Assembly (NCBI GenBank): GCA_021325635.1 | Contig: JAJPGV010000027.1 | Coordinates: forward strand, 98,566-162,565 | Direction of reading: 5' to 3' | DNA from: Chloroflexota bacterium | GTDB taxonomy: Bacteria; Chloroflexota; JAJPGV01 | Length of the DNA: 64,000 nucleotides | Shown here: one piece after another, positions 27,418 through 35,680 of the stretch | Numbering within the stretch: position 1 is the stretch's first letter | Layout: every line of letters begins with the position of its first letter | Translations under genes and position numbers: made by a program | Notes under the pieces: model-generated | Seen by the model: the letters and a program-made list of their open reading frames with translations, nothing else | The model's database searches: none | What the model was told of the DNA's origin: nothing

Positions 27418-28224
27418 CTATTCGCCGCTGGCTTCGGGCTCCGTATTCTTCGCCCGCGAACGCGTGGCTCGGGGCTTGGGCGCCGTGTCCTCATCGGGCG
27501 CTGCTTCACCGCTCGCCTTCGCCGACGCCCGCGTGCGCCGCGGCTTTGCGGCCGGCTCCTCAGCAACGGGGGCGGGAGGCGCGGGCAATGCCGGCGCGGC
27601 CGGCGCAGCGGTCTCGGCGGGTGAAGCCGGCGGAGCGCCCGTTAGCGGCGGACTCGCGCTTGTGGGAGCTGGGCCGTGCGTGCCAGACCCATTCGAGCCA
27701 ACCGCCGGCGCGACTGCGCTGGGCGACGGACCTACCTCACGCACAGGCGCCGGTTCGGTGTCCTCTATCGTGCGCCGGAAATTGAAGATGCGGGGGTTGG
27801 CGATGTCACGCCAGGCATCCCACACCGTCCACGTTCCGCAGTTGTCGCAGATCGAGATAACGGTGCGAAGCGTTGGCAGCCTCAGCTGCGTGAAGCGCTG
27901 TGTCGTTTTGCCGCAATTCCAGCAGCGCCAGCGCTTGCCGCTCTCGCTCTGGCTGACCCAGTTCTCCAGCAGCTCCTCGCGTACGTCGCCCTCGTGCGTG
28001 TAGACGGAGTCGTACGCCAGGTGCAGTGGCATGGCGTCCGGATTCGGCTCACGGTCGAACTCCTCGGCCCAAGAGCCATGCTCCTCCGTCTCCTGGACGC
28101 CGACCTCAGGGAAGATGTCGTGAGGGCGGCCGCCACCTCGTCCACGCCGTCGCCGGCCACCGTAGCGGTTTCCACCGCCGCCTCCTTGGCGGCCACCGCC
28201 GCCACCTCTATATCGGTCCTGCAC
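27418..28224 (-). CDS. unrecognised protein: RGG-rich N-terminus, four-Cys zinc ribbon, Pro/Ala and basic tail
   Basis: I do not recognise this 268-residue protein. Residues 5-33 are almost only Arg and Gly (RGG/RGR boxes). A conserved-looking core follows, with CWNCG at 101-105 and CDNCG at 126-130, a four-cysteine zinc ribbon. Trp-rich flanks are RWRCWNCG and TWTVWDAWRD. Residues 160-225 are Pro/Ala-rich, and the last 40 contain Lys/Arg clusters with PRRTRASAKAS and PRATRSRAK. Both ends look disordered and nucleic-acid binding, so an RNA-binding role is possible. Start GTG 28224; an in-frame TGA 9 nt upstream fixes it. It stands alone, convergent with rarA. Confidence 0.6.
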   Translation of the reverse strand: MQDRYRGGGGGRQGGGGGNRYGGRRRRGRGGGRPHDIFPEVGVQETEEHGSWAEEFDREPNPDAMPLHLAYDSVYTHEGDVREELLENWVSQSESGKRWRCWNCGKTTQRFTQLRLPTLRTVISICDNCGTWTVWDAWRDIANPRIFNFRRTIEDTEPAPVREVGPSPSAVAPAVGSNGSGTHGPAPTSASPPLTGAPPASPAETAAPAAPALPAPPAPVAEEPAAKPRRTRASAKASGEAAPDEDTAPKPRATRSRAKNTEPEASGE

Positions 28225-28433
28225 AGCCTCTCATGTTCCTGTACTGCGGTTGGGGTGTTGGGCTTGGCCCTTAGCAAAGGACTGCCCCCAACGTCTACAC
28301 GGCCAGTCGCGTCGACGGCCCGGGGCACAAAGGGTACGCGCTCGAAAGAGCGCTACGTGCTTCATCATACCGCTGCTGTCCAGCATTCGCAACCGCACCT
28401 TCCGGCTGGGTGGTTATCGGTTGAGTCCGGGAG
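28225..28433. other. 209-bp intergenic region with a perfect GAAA-capped hairpin
   Basis: It lies between the E2 gene end and the RGG/zinc-ribbon gene start. GCGCTC (28338-28343) and GAGCGC (28348-28353) flank the tetraloop GAAA on the plus strand. There is no T-run. It must hold the promoter of the RGG gene, but I cannot place a convincing one. Confidence 0.4.
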
Positions 28434-29135
28434 CTAGCCCTGGAACGTAGCCTCCGGCTGGCGCAGCATGGCCGAGATCGTCTCCATCATCTCCATTGCC
28501 GGCATGCCGTTCACTACACGATGGTCGTACGTCAGGCTGAACGGCAGCAGCCAGCGGGCCACGATCTGCCCCTCGCGGACGACAGGCTTTTGCTCCACCC
28601 GGCCGACGCCGAGGATGCCGCTCTGCGGCGGATTGATGATCGACGAGCCCCAGCGCACCGCCGTCAGCGTGCCGTAGCTGGACAGGGTGAAGGTGCCGTT
28701 GACCATGTCCGGCACGCCAAGCGCATTGTCGCGCGTCTTGGCCGCCAGCTCGTCCGCTCGCTGCGCGATCTGGTCCAGCGACAGCTCGCCGGCGCCATGG
28801 ATGACCGGCACCAATAGAGCGCCGTCCGGCCGGTTGATGGCCATGCCCAGGTTCACCTCCGAGTACACGCGGATCTCCTCGTTCACCAAGGCGGCGTTCA
28901 GCAGGGGGTGTTTGGGCAGCGCCCGAGAGAGCAGGAACAGGACCAGGTGCGTCCAGCTGTAGCGGCGCTCGCGACCCGCGTTCACTGCATCGCGCCAGGC
29001 AGCCGTCTCGCTGGCGTCGATCTCCCCGAACGTGACCACCCAGGCCGACGTCTGCTGGCTCTCATGCAGCCGGGCTGCGATGACCTTCTGGATCCCCTTG
29101 AGGGGAATTACCTGGGAAGTGCCTATCTCTGCCAG
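28434..29135 (-). CDS. 2-oxoacid dehydrogenase E2, catalytic core only
   Basis: About 233 residues covering just the acyltransferase domain of dihydrolipoamide acyltransferase: IPLKGIQKVIAARLHES, VNLGMAINRPDGALLVPVI, GTFTLSSYG and SLTYDHRVVNGMPA. There is no lipoyl or subunit-binding domain. The catalytic motif has His but Asn where most E2s have Asp (HxxxDG). The first ATG/GTG/TTG in frame is GTG 29039, which would cut off the start of the core. CTG 29135, with AAGAAGG 7 nt upstream inside the E1beta end, restores it; an in-frame TGA lies about 40 bases further. It overlaps E1beta by 13 bp. Confidence 0.72.
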   Translation of the reverse strand: MAEIGTSQVIPLKGIQKVIAARLHESQQTSAWVVTFGEIDASETAAWRDAVNAGRERRYSWTHLVLFLLSRALPKHPLLNAALVNEEIRVYSEVNLGMAINRPDGALLVPVIHGAGELSLDQIAQRADELAAKTRDNALGVPDMVNGTFTLSSYGTLTAVRWGSSIINPPQSGILGVGRVEQKPVVREGQIVARWLLPFSLTYDHRVVNGMPAMEMMETISAMLRQPEATFQG

Positions 29136-30103
29136 GCCATTACCTTCTTGACGGCCGAGACGATGTCATCCACGTCCGGCAGGTAGACGTCGCGGATCGG
29201 CTTGGGGATGGGCACCGGCACGTGCGGCGCGCCTACGCGCACGATCGGCGCCTTGAGGTAGCCAAAGCCCTCTTCGGCGATCTGCGCCGCGATCTCGGCG
29301 CCGGCGCCGCCAATCTTCCATGCCTCGTGCGCCGTGACCATGCGACCGGTCTTCTTGACCGAATTCAGGATGGTCTCGATGTCAAGCGGCGCGAGCGTCC
29401 GGGGATCGACGATCTCGACGTCGATGCCGTCACTCGCCAGCTGTCGCGCCGCGGCCACGGCCTTGTGCACGAACCAGCCGGTAGCCACGATCGTCAGGTC
29501 CTTGCCCTCACGGACGACGCGCGCCTTACCGATGGGCGTTTCGTACAGCTCGTCCGGCACTTCGCCGCGAACGGCGTGATACAGGTACATGTCTTCGATG
29601 AACAGCACCGGGTTCGGCTCCCGGATGGCCGCCACCATGAGGCCCTTGCAGTCGTCCGGAAAGGCGGGCATGACCACCTTGAGGCCGGGCACGTGCATGA
29701 ACCAGGACTCGTAGCACTGCGGATGGCCCCGATAGGGCCCGTCGCCCATCTTGGTGCGGAAGACCACCGGGCAGTGGGCACGCTGGCCGGTGTAGTAGTA
29801 CACGCCGGGCGCCTGGGTCACGATCTCGTTCATGCACGAGGTCACGAACTCGCCGAAGGACACCTCCATCACCGGCTTGAGGCCCTGCATGGCCGCCCCC
29901 ACGGCCAGGCCGGCCGTGCCCGCTTCGGAAATGGGCGTGTCGATGACCCGTTCGTAGCCGAATTCCTCCCACAGGCCCTTGGTGCTCTGCATCGTTCCGC
30001 CGAAGGGGCCAATGTCCTGGCCCAGCAAGAACACATCCGGATCCTGGCGCATGCACTGAGTCAGCGCGGCGATGACGCCTTCGACGTAGGTGAGCCTCGC
30101 CAC
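29123..30103 (-). CDS. 2-oxoacid dehydrogenase E1 component, beta subunit
   Basis: A 326-residue transketolase-like subunit of a pyruvate- or branched-chain-type dehydrogenase. Seen: FLLGQDIGPFGGTMQSTKGL, DTPISEAGTAGLAVGAAMQGLKPVMEV, YRGHPQCYESWFMHVPGLKVVMP, and the C-terminal DPRTLAPLDIETI and HEAWKIGGAGAEIAAQ. It pairs with the E1alpha just upstream to form a heterotetramer that decarboxylates a 2-oxoacid using thiamine diphosphate. Start GTG 30103 follows the E1alpha stop by one base, with GGAGG 6 nt before it. The substrate is not certain. Confidence 0.88.
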   Translation of the reverse strand: MARLTYVEGVIAALTQCMRQDPDVFLLGQDIGPFGGTMQSTKGLWEEFGYERVIDTPISEAGTAGLAVGAAMQGLKPVMEVSFGEFVTSCMNEIVTQAPGVYYYTGQRAHCPVVFRTKMGDGPYRGHPQCYESWFMHVPGLKVVMPAFPDDCKGLMVAAIREPNPVLFIEDMYLYHAVRGEVPDELYETPIGKARVVREGKDLTIVATGWFVHKAVAAARQLASDGIDVEIVDPRTLAPLDIETILNSVKKTGRMVTAHEAWKIGGAGAEIAAQIAEEGFGYLKAPIVRVGAPHVPVPIPKPIRDVYLPDVDDIVSAVKKVMAWQR

Positions 30104-30104
30104 C

Positions 30105-31073
30105 TCAGGCCTCCTGGGCGCGCGGCATGAAGACTTTGTCCAGCCCAATGCCCACGACTTCGGAGCTGGGCGCCGCCTGCGCCTTGGCAATTGCCTGCTC
30201 CGTTTGCTCCTGGGCCTGCTGCCAGTGCCGCTGCAGGTCGGCGCCCTTCAGTACCCCGCGGCGCTCGAGCTCTTCTTCGAGGCGCGGGATGGGGTCGGGC
30301 TGCGGCCGCATCACGTCCTTCAGGTGCTCCCGATACTCGACCTTGTCGCCCGCCCAGTGGCCCCGCACGCGCCAGGTTCGCGCCTCGAGCAGGCTGGGAC
30401 GGCCTTCGCGGGCACGCTCGATGGCGGCGCTCACCGTCTGCTGCGTCGCAAACAGGTCGTTACCGTCGAACGACTCGCCGTGCATGTTGTACGCCCTGGC
30501 ATGCTCGGCCACGTTCTGGTTCGCCAGGAAGCGCGTGGAGTGCGTCGAGATAGCCCACTGGTTGTTGTGCACGATGTAGACGATCGGCAGGTGATGAATG
30601 CCGGCCAGGTTGAGCGCCTCGTGGAAGTCCCCACGGGTGCTCATGCCGTCGCCGAAGGCGTTCACCACCACACGGCGCTCCTTCCTGTATTTGAAGGCCA
30701 GCGCGGCGCCGGTGGCCTGCGCGATCTGCGGACCGATGTCGCCACCCAGCCAGGGCAGCAGACCCATGTCCGCCGGACCGCCGTGCGCAAACCCGCGGCC
30801 TCCGGTGTAGCTGTCGGCCTTGGCCAGCGCCTGGCAAGCCAGGCGCCACAGCTCGGCGCCGCGCATGTGGTACACGATGTGCGTCCCGCGATAGTGGGGC
30901 GCGGCGTAGTCAGCGGGATCGAGCCCGTAGAAGGCGCCGACTACCGAAGCCTCCTCACCCTCAGCCGGGAACCAGTTGTTGGAAAGCTCGCAGCAGGCCT
31001 TGTCGAACACGCGGCTGAGCACCATGAGCCGGTGCATTTCCCGCAAGTCGTCGTCGGTCAGGGTTCTTGACAC
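30105..31073 (-). CDS. 2-oxoacid dehydrogenase E1 component, alpha subunit
   Basis: A 322-residue E1alpha. The thiamine-diphosphate motif runs from GDGMSTRGDFHEALN to VHNNQWAIS. HYRGTHIVYHMRGAELW and a GGDIGPQIAQATGAALAFKY segment also match the family, and the regulatory loop region has YNMHGESFDGND. The usual GGRGFAHGG-type substrate region is present. It starts at GTG 31073 with a TACAAT box 6 nt upstream, so the E1alpha-E1beta-E2 operon is probably leaderless. No E3 or lipoyl-carrier gene is nearby. Confidence 0.88.
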   Translation of the reverse strand: MSRTLTDDDLREMHRLMVLSRVFDKACCELSNNWFPAEGEEASVVGAFYGLDPADYAAPHYRGTHIVYHMRGAELWRLACQALAKADSYTGGRGFAHGGPADMGLLPWLGGDIGPQIAQATGAALAFKYRKERRVVVNAFGDGMSTRGDFHEALNLAGIHHLPIVYIVHNNQWAISTHSTRFLANQNVAEHARAYNMHGESFDGNDLFATQQTVSAAIERAREGRPSLLEARTWRVRGHWAGDKVEYREHLKDVMRPQPDPIPRLEEELERRGVLKGADLQRHWQQAQEQTEQAIAKAQAAPSSEVVGIGLDKVFMPRAQEA

Positions 31074-31079
31074 GTGCCG

Positions 31080-31085
31080 ATTGTA
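31080..31085 (-). promoter_or_regulatory. -10 box for the E1alpha-E1beta-E2 operon
   Basis: TACAAT on the minus strand, exactly 6 nt before GTG 31073; predicts a leaderless mRNA. Confidence 0.55.
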
Positions 31086-31155
31086 CCGGCGGATGGCCGG
31101 ACCGCGGCCTGTACCTGGCGAGCACCGGCGCGGAGGCTGTGGCCTCCACCGTTGT

Positions 31156-31161
31156 TAGCAT
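31156..31161 (+). promoter_or_regulatory. -10 box for pth-mfd
   Basis: TAGCAT, 6 nt before GTG 31168. It shares the 94-bp divergent gap with the E1alpha promoter. Confidence 0.4.
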
Positions 31162-31167
31162 CCTTCT

Positions 31168-31851
31168 GTGATTTTTGGGCGGACCAAGCAACGAGCTGCC
31201 GCGGAGGCGCACGAGGACAGCGGCGCATGGCTCGTGGTTGGGCTCGGAAACCCCGGCCGAGAATACGAGCGCAACCGCCACAACATCGGCTTCCGCGTCG
31301 CTGACGAAATTGCCCGCCGCTGCGAGGTACGCTTCGACCAACGCCGCGCCGGCGGGCGGCTGGCCATCGCCCGGCGCGAAGGCATACCGGTCTATCTCCT
31401 GAAACCACAAACCTACGTCAACGCCAGCGGGCGCGCGGCCGGGCCCGTGGCGCACTACTATCGTGTGCCCGTCGAACGGATACTGGTGATTTGTGACGAC
31501 ATCGACCTGCCTTTCGGGCGGATGCGCATACGCGCAGGCGGCAGCTCGGGCGGGCACAATGGCCTGAAATCGATCATCGAAGCGCTCGGTAACCGGCAGG
31601 ACTTTCCCCGCATTCGAATCGGCGTCGGCCGGCCGACGCACGTCCGCGAAGCCGTCGTTGGCCACGTGCTCGAGAACTTCTCTGCGGAGGAGGAAGCGGC
31701 GCTGCCGGCGCTCGTTACCGGCGCCGCCGACGCGGCGGACGTGATCCTCGCCGGAGACATCGACCGAGCGATGGATGCCTACAACCGCCGGCCCGAAGAT
31801 GTCCCAAGCCGCGGCGCGGAGGGCTCCCTGCCGCCCATGGAAGCCCACTGA
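31168..31851 (+). CDS. pth: peptidyl-tRNA hydrolase
   Basis: A 227-residue Pth that frees tRNAs from peptidyl-tRNA. Seen: VVGLGNPGREYERNRHNIGF with the catalytic His, LKPQTYVNASG, and the active-site loop DDIDLPFGRMRIRAGGSSGGHNGLKSI. The protein has about 20 extra N-terminal residues before the first strand and a 30-residue C-terminal tail, making it longer than the usual ~190. Start GTG 31168, apparently leaderless. Its stop overlaps the ATG of mfd by one base; pth-mfd is a widespread gene pair. Confidence 0.95.
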   Translation: MIFGRTKQRAAAEAHEDSGAWLVVGLGNPGREYERNRHNIGFRVADEIARRCEVRFDQRRAGGRLAIARREGIPVYLLKPQTYVNASGRAAGPVAHYYRVPVERILVICDDIDLPFGRMRIRAGGSSGGHNGLKSIIEALGNRQDFPRIRIGVGRPTHVREAVVGHVLENFSAEEEAALPALVTGAADAADVILAGDIDRAMDAYNRRPEDVPSRGAEGSLPPMEAH

Positions 31852-34800
31852 TGGCGCTGTACGGGCTCCTTCCTCCGCTGCAGGAGTCGGCCGCCTTCAA
31901 GCGCCTGGTGCAGTCGCTGAAAGAACCCCCTGCCCAGTCGGGGGCCGAAGCCACGCTACGTGCCGGCGGCGTGCTCAGCGCCTCGACGGCGTACGTCCTG
32001 GCGGCCCTGCAGGTGGCGCTCAAGCGCACCATCGTCGCCGTGCTGCCCGAGCCGGAGCGCGCACGCCAGGTGTTCGACGAGATCCAGACATGGAGCCTGG
32101 AACCGGCCTCGTCGCTGTACTTCCCCGAGCTGGAGGGCCTGCCCTACGAAGAGGGCAAGGCGCGGCCGGAGACGGTGCGGCAGCGCGCGGCGGTGCTGGC
32201 CGAGCTGAAGACGCGTCCCGCGCATGAGGGCCGTTGGTTCAAGCCTCTGGTCATTGCGTCCGGCGCGGCGCTGTTCCCCCGTGTGACGCCGCCCGAGGAC
32301 TTCGCCGCCCAGGTGTTCACCCTGGAGCAGGGCCGGAAGATTCGCCAGGACGCGCTGATCGAGGAGTGGGTCAGGATGGGCTTCGAGCCGGCGCCCATTG
32401 TCGAGGAGGCCGGCTTCTTCGCCCGCCGCGGCGGCATCGTGGACGTGTGGCCGCCGGCGCATTCCCGCCCGGTGCGCATCGAGTTCTTCGGCGACGAGAT
32501 CGAGTCCATCCGCCTGTTCGACGTCGAAACCCAGCTCAGCGAAGCCTCGATCAAGACCATCACGTTCACCCCCGTCCGCGAAGTCTCCGGCGCCATGGCG
32601 GAGCGCGCCGGGCAGCTGCTGCAGACGCTCGATTTCGACGGCTGCCGAGAAGAGGAAGCGGGCCGCTGGCGTCAGGCGCTGGAGGCCATCGCCCTAGGCC
32701 ACAGGGCCGACGACAGCGACTTCTACCTGCGCTTCCTGACCGACCGCCCGGCGTCTCTGCTGGATTACCTGCCGGAGGACGGATTGGTCCTCCTGTCGGA
32801 GCCATCTGCCGCGCTTCGCCAGATCAGCCAGCTCGCAACACAGGCGGACGAAACGCGGTCGAAGCTCACCCAGGAGGGCGAGCTGCCCGAGGGCCTCCCT
32901 GTGCCCTATCTGAAGCGCAAAGACATCTTTGATCGGCAGGATGGAGCAGGAAGGCAAACGCTGGAGCTGAGCGCCGGCCCTTCGCCGGAGCTGGACCTGG
33001 GGTTCCGGCCGGCGCCGTCCTTCGGCGGCAAGATCAAACCGCTGGCCGCGGACATCCAGCGCGCGATCACCTCCAAGCAGCGCGCCGTACTGGTGTCCCT
33101 GCAGTCTCAGCGGCTCTCGGAAACGCTCGCCCAGGCCGAGCCCGACCAACAGTCACCCAACGGCAAAGCTCCCGACGGGCCGCCGGCGGGCCTGCCTGCG
33201 GCAGCGCCCGTGGACGAGCTGACCGCGCTGCCGGACGCGGGCTCGCTGACCATCGTCAACGGCGCGCTCAAGGAGGGCTGGCGGAATCCTGACCTGGCGC
33301 TCACGCTGCTGAGCGACCTCGAGATCTTTGGCTGGTCGAAACCGCGCCGATCGCTCACTCACAAGCAGGCCGCGCCGCCCATCCTGCTCAGCGACATCAG
33401 CCCGAGCGATTTCGTGGTGCACGTGGAGCACGGCGTGGGGAAGTACGCCGGGCTCGTTCAGCGTGAGCTGGACGGCATGACGCGCGAATACCTGGTGCTG
33501 CAGTATGCCGGCACGGATCAGCTGTACGTGCCGGTGGAGCAGATCGACCGCATCAGCCGGTATATCGGCGTCGGCGAGCACAAGCCCACGCTGAACAAGC
33601 TGGGCACGCAAGATTGGGAGCGCGCCAAGACGCGGGTCAAGCAGTCGATTGTCCATCTGGCGGCGCAGCTGCTGGCCCTCTACTCGCAGCGCGAGCTGTC
33701 GTCGGGCTTCGCCTTCCCTCCGGATTCGCCCTGGCAAGACGAGCTGGAATCGAGCTTTCCCTACGTGGAGACGCCGGACCAGCTGCAGGCCGCGTCCGAG
33801 GTCAAGGCCGACATGGAACGCCCGGTGCCGATGGACCGGCTGCTGTGCGGCGACGTCGGCTTCGGCAAGACCGAGGTTGCCGTGCGTGCGGCCTTCAAGG
33901 CGGTGACCGTCGGCAAGCAGGTAGCCGTCCTGGTTCCGACCACGGTCCTGGCCGAGCAGCACCTGAATACGTTTCGAGATCGCATGAAGGCTTTCCCCGT
34001 GAAGGTCGACATGCTCAGCCGTTTCCGCTCGCCCAAGGAGCAGGAGGCCATTCTGGCGGCTGCCAGGACGGGCACGATCGACGTCGTCATCGGCACCCAT
34101 CGCCTGCTGCAGCGCGACGTGCACTTCAAGAACCTCGGCCTGCTGGTGGTGGACGAAGAGCAGCGCTTCGGCGTGATGCACAAGGAGCGGCTGAAGGAGA
34201 TCAGGAAGGACGTCGACGTGCTCACCATGACCGCCACGCCGATTCCGCGCACCCTCAACATGGCCATGGTGGGCGTGCGTGACATGAGCGTGATCGAGAC
34301 GCCACCGGAGTACCGGCAGCCGATCAAGACCTACCTGGAGGAGTACCGCGACGAGGTCGTGCGCGACGCCATCCTGCGCGAGGTCCATCGCGGCGGCCAG
34401 GTGTACTTCGTCCACAACCGGGTGGAGACCATGGCGCCGGCCATCCAGAGGCTGCGCAAACTGGTCCCTGAAGCCACCTTCGTCGGAGCCCATGGCCAGA
34501 TGGACGAGGGTCAGCTGGAGAAGGTGATGGACCAGTTTGCCCGCGGCGAGTACGACGTGCTGGTGTGCAGCACGATCATCGAGAGCGGCCTCGACATCCC
34601 CAATGTGAACACCATCATCATCAACGAGGCCGGCAAGCTGGGCCTGGCGCAGCTGTACCAGCTGCGGGGCCGCGTGGGCCGCAGCGCCGTCCACGCCTAC
34701 GCCTACCTCCTGTTCAAGGGCGACGTGCCGCTGACGCCGCAAGCAGAAAAACGGCTCCGGACCATCTTCGAGACCACCGACCTGGGAGCCGGCTTCAAGA

Positions 34801-35384
34801 TCGCCATGAAGGATCTCGAGATCCGCGGCGCCGGCAACCTGCTGGGCCCGGAGCAGCACGGGCAGATGAACTCCGTGGGTTTCGATCTGTACTGCAAGCT
34901 GCTGGCCGAATCGATCCAGGAGCTGAAGGGCGAGGACGTCCCGGATACGACCAAGAAGGACACCATCACCGTCGACCTGGGGCTGGACGCACTCATTCCG
35001 GAGGACTACGTCGCGGACCTAACCCAGAAGATGAACCTGTACCAGCGGCTGGCGCTGATCACCGATCTGGGCCAGTCCGAGGGGCTGAAGAAGGAGATCC
35101 GGGACCGCTTTGGCCCGCTGCCCGAGGCGGTCGAGAACCTGTTCTACCTGCTCGACCTCAAGCTCAAGGCGCTCGACGCCGGAGTCGAGTCGATCCGCAA
35201 ACGGCCGCTGCAGGAAGACGTGGCCTTCACCGTACGGGAGGGCATCACCTTCGATCGCTACACCCTGGGCAAGCGCTTCGGCCCGCGCTTGACGATCGGG
35301 ACGCAGCAGCTGCGACTGCACGTCACGGGCGACTCCTGGAAGGATGACGTCGCCCGCCTGATGGACGCTTTACTGTCCCGTTAA
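31851..35384 (+). CDS. mfd: transcription-repair coupling factor
   Basis: An 1177-residue Mfd, a DNA translocase that removes stalled RNA polymerase and recruits UvrA. Domains in order: a UvrB-homology module with a degenerate helicase region (LYFPELEGLPYE, EAGFFARRGGIVDVWPP), a CarD-like RNAP-interaction domain (DFVVHVEHGVGKYAGL), the RecG-like motor (Walker A CGDVGFGKTEVAVRAA, DEEQ box VVDEEQRFGVMHKE, TATPIPRTLNMA, QLRGRVGRS) and the C-terminal TRCF domain. A Gln/Pro-rich insert near residues 425-455 is less conserved. Full length and intact. Confidence 0.97.
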   Translation: MALYGLLPPLQESAAFKRLVQSLKEPPAQSGAEATLRAGGVLSASTAYVLAALQVALKRTIVAVLPEPERARQVFDEIQTWSLEPASSLYFPELEGLPYEEGKARPETVRQRAAVLAELKTRPAHEGRWFKPLVIASGAALFPRVTPPEDFAAQVFTLEQGRKIRQDALIEEWVRMGFEPAPIVEEAGFFARRGGIVDVWPPAHSRPVRIEFFGDEIESIRLFDVETQLSEASIKTITFTPVREVSGAMAERAGQLLQTLDFDGCREEEAGRWRQALEAIALGHRADDSDFYLRFLTDRPASLLDYLPEDGLVLLSEPSAALRQISQLATQADETRSKLTQEGELPEGLPVPYLKRKDIFDRQDGAGRQTLELSAGPSPELDLGFRPAPSFGGKIKPLAADIQRAITSKQRAVLVSLQSQRLSETLAQAEPDQQSPNGKAPDGPPAGLPAAAPVDELTALPDAGSLTIVNGALKEGWRNPDLALTLLSDLEIFGWSKPRRSLTHKQAAPPILLSDISPSDFVVHVEHGVGKYAGLVQRELDGMTREYLVLQYAGTDQLYVPVEQIDRISRYIGVGEHKPTLNKLGTQDWERAKTRVKQSIVHLAAQLLALYSQRELSSGFAFPPDSPWQDELESSFPYVETPDQLQAASEVKADMERPVPMDRLLCGDVGFGKTEVAVRAAFKAVTVGKQVAVLVPTTVLAEQHLNTFRDRMKAFPVKVDMLSRFRSPKEQEAILAAARTGTIDVVIGTHRLLQRDVHFKNLGLLVVDEEQRFGVMHKERLKEIRKDVDVLTMTATPIPRTLNMAMVGVRDMSVIETPPEYRQPIKTYLEEYRDEVVRDAILREVHRGGQVYFVHNRVETMAPAIQRLRKLVPEATFVGAHGQMDEGQLEKVMDQFARGEYDVLVCSTIIESGLDIPNVNTIIINEAGKLGLAQLYQLRGRVGRSAVHAYAYLLFKGDVPLTPQAEKRLRTIFETTDLGAGFKIAMKDLEIRGAGNLLGPEQHGQMNSVGFDLYCKLLAESIQELKGEDVPDTTKKDTITVDLGLDALIPEDYVADLTQKMNLYQRLALITDLGQSEGLKKEIRDRFGPLPEAVENLFYLLDLKLKALDAGVESIRKRPLQEDVAFTVREGITFDRYTLGKRFGPRLTIGTQQLRLHVTGDSWKDDVARLMDALLSR

Positions 35385-35443
35385 CCTGCCGCCGGCACAC
35401 CAGCACCTGCCGCTCTCTCTGCCGCCCGCCGCGCATCCTGATC

Positions 35444-35680
35444 CGCCTTGCGCCTTGCGCCTCGCGCATAGCGCCTGCGCCTTACGCCCCGCGCCTCGCG
35501 CCTTAGCGCCTCGCGCCTCGCGCCTCGCGCCTCGCGCCTCGCGCCTCGCGCCTTGCGCCTTGCGCCTCGCGCCTCGCGCCTTGCGCCTCGCGCCTCGCGC
35601 CTCGCGCCTTGCGCCTCGCGCCTCGCGCCTCGCGCCTTGCGCCTCGCGCCTTACGCCTCGCGCCTTAGCGCCTCGCGACT
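35444..35680. repeat. heptanucleotide minisatellite, GCGCCTC/GCGCCTT units
   Basis: About 235 bp made of a seven-base unit, GCGCCTC with GCGCCTT as the main variant, repeated over thirty times. The most regular part is about 35505-35660. A few units carry TA insertions (GCGCCTTA). It fills the space after mfd and runs into the 3' end of the next, convergent gene at 35665. Since 7 is not a multiple of 3, all frames cycle; the apparent RLAPRAS peptide repeat is a by-product. It resembles short tandem repeats of cyanobacteria in unit size, but the sequence differs as far as I recall. Confidence 0.85.

Noticed and set aside
28338..28353. GCGCTC-GAAA-GAGCGC hairpin as a terminator of the E1/E2 operon
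   Set aside because: It is a neat hairpin about 80 bp past the E2 stop, but the stem is only 6 bp with no T-run; recorded as part of the intergenic region instead.
33153..34859. 568-codon open frame antisense to mfd
   Set aside because: It lies entirely within the Mfd motor domain on the other strand, with His/Gln/Leu-biased composition and no domain.
35444..35680. CRISPR array
   Set aside because: The units are 7 bp and continuous, without spacers, and there are no cas genes.
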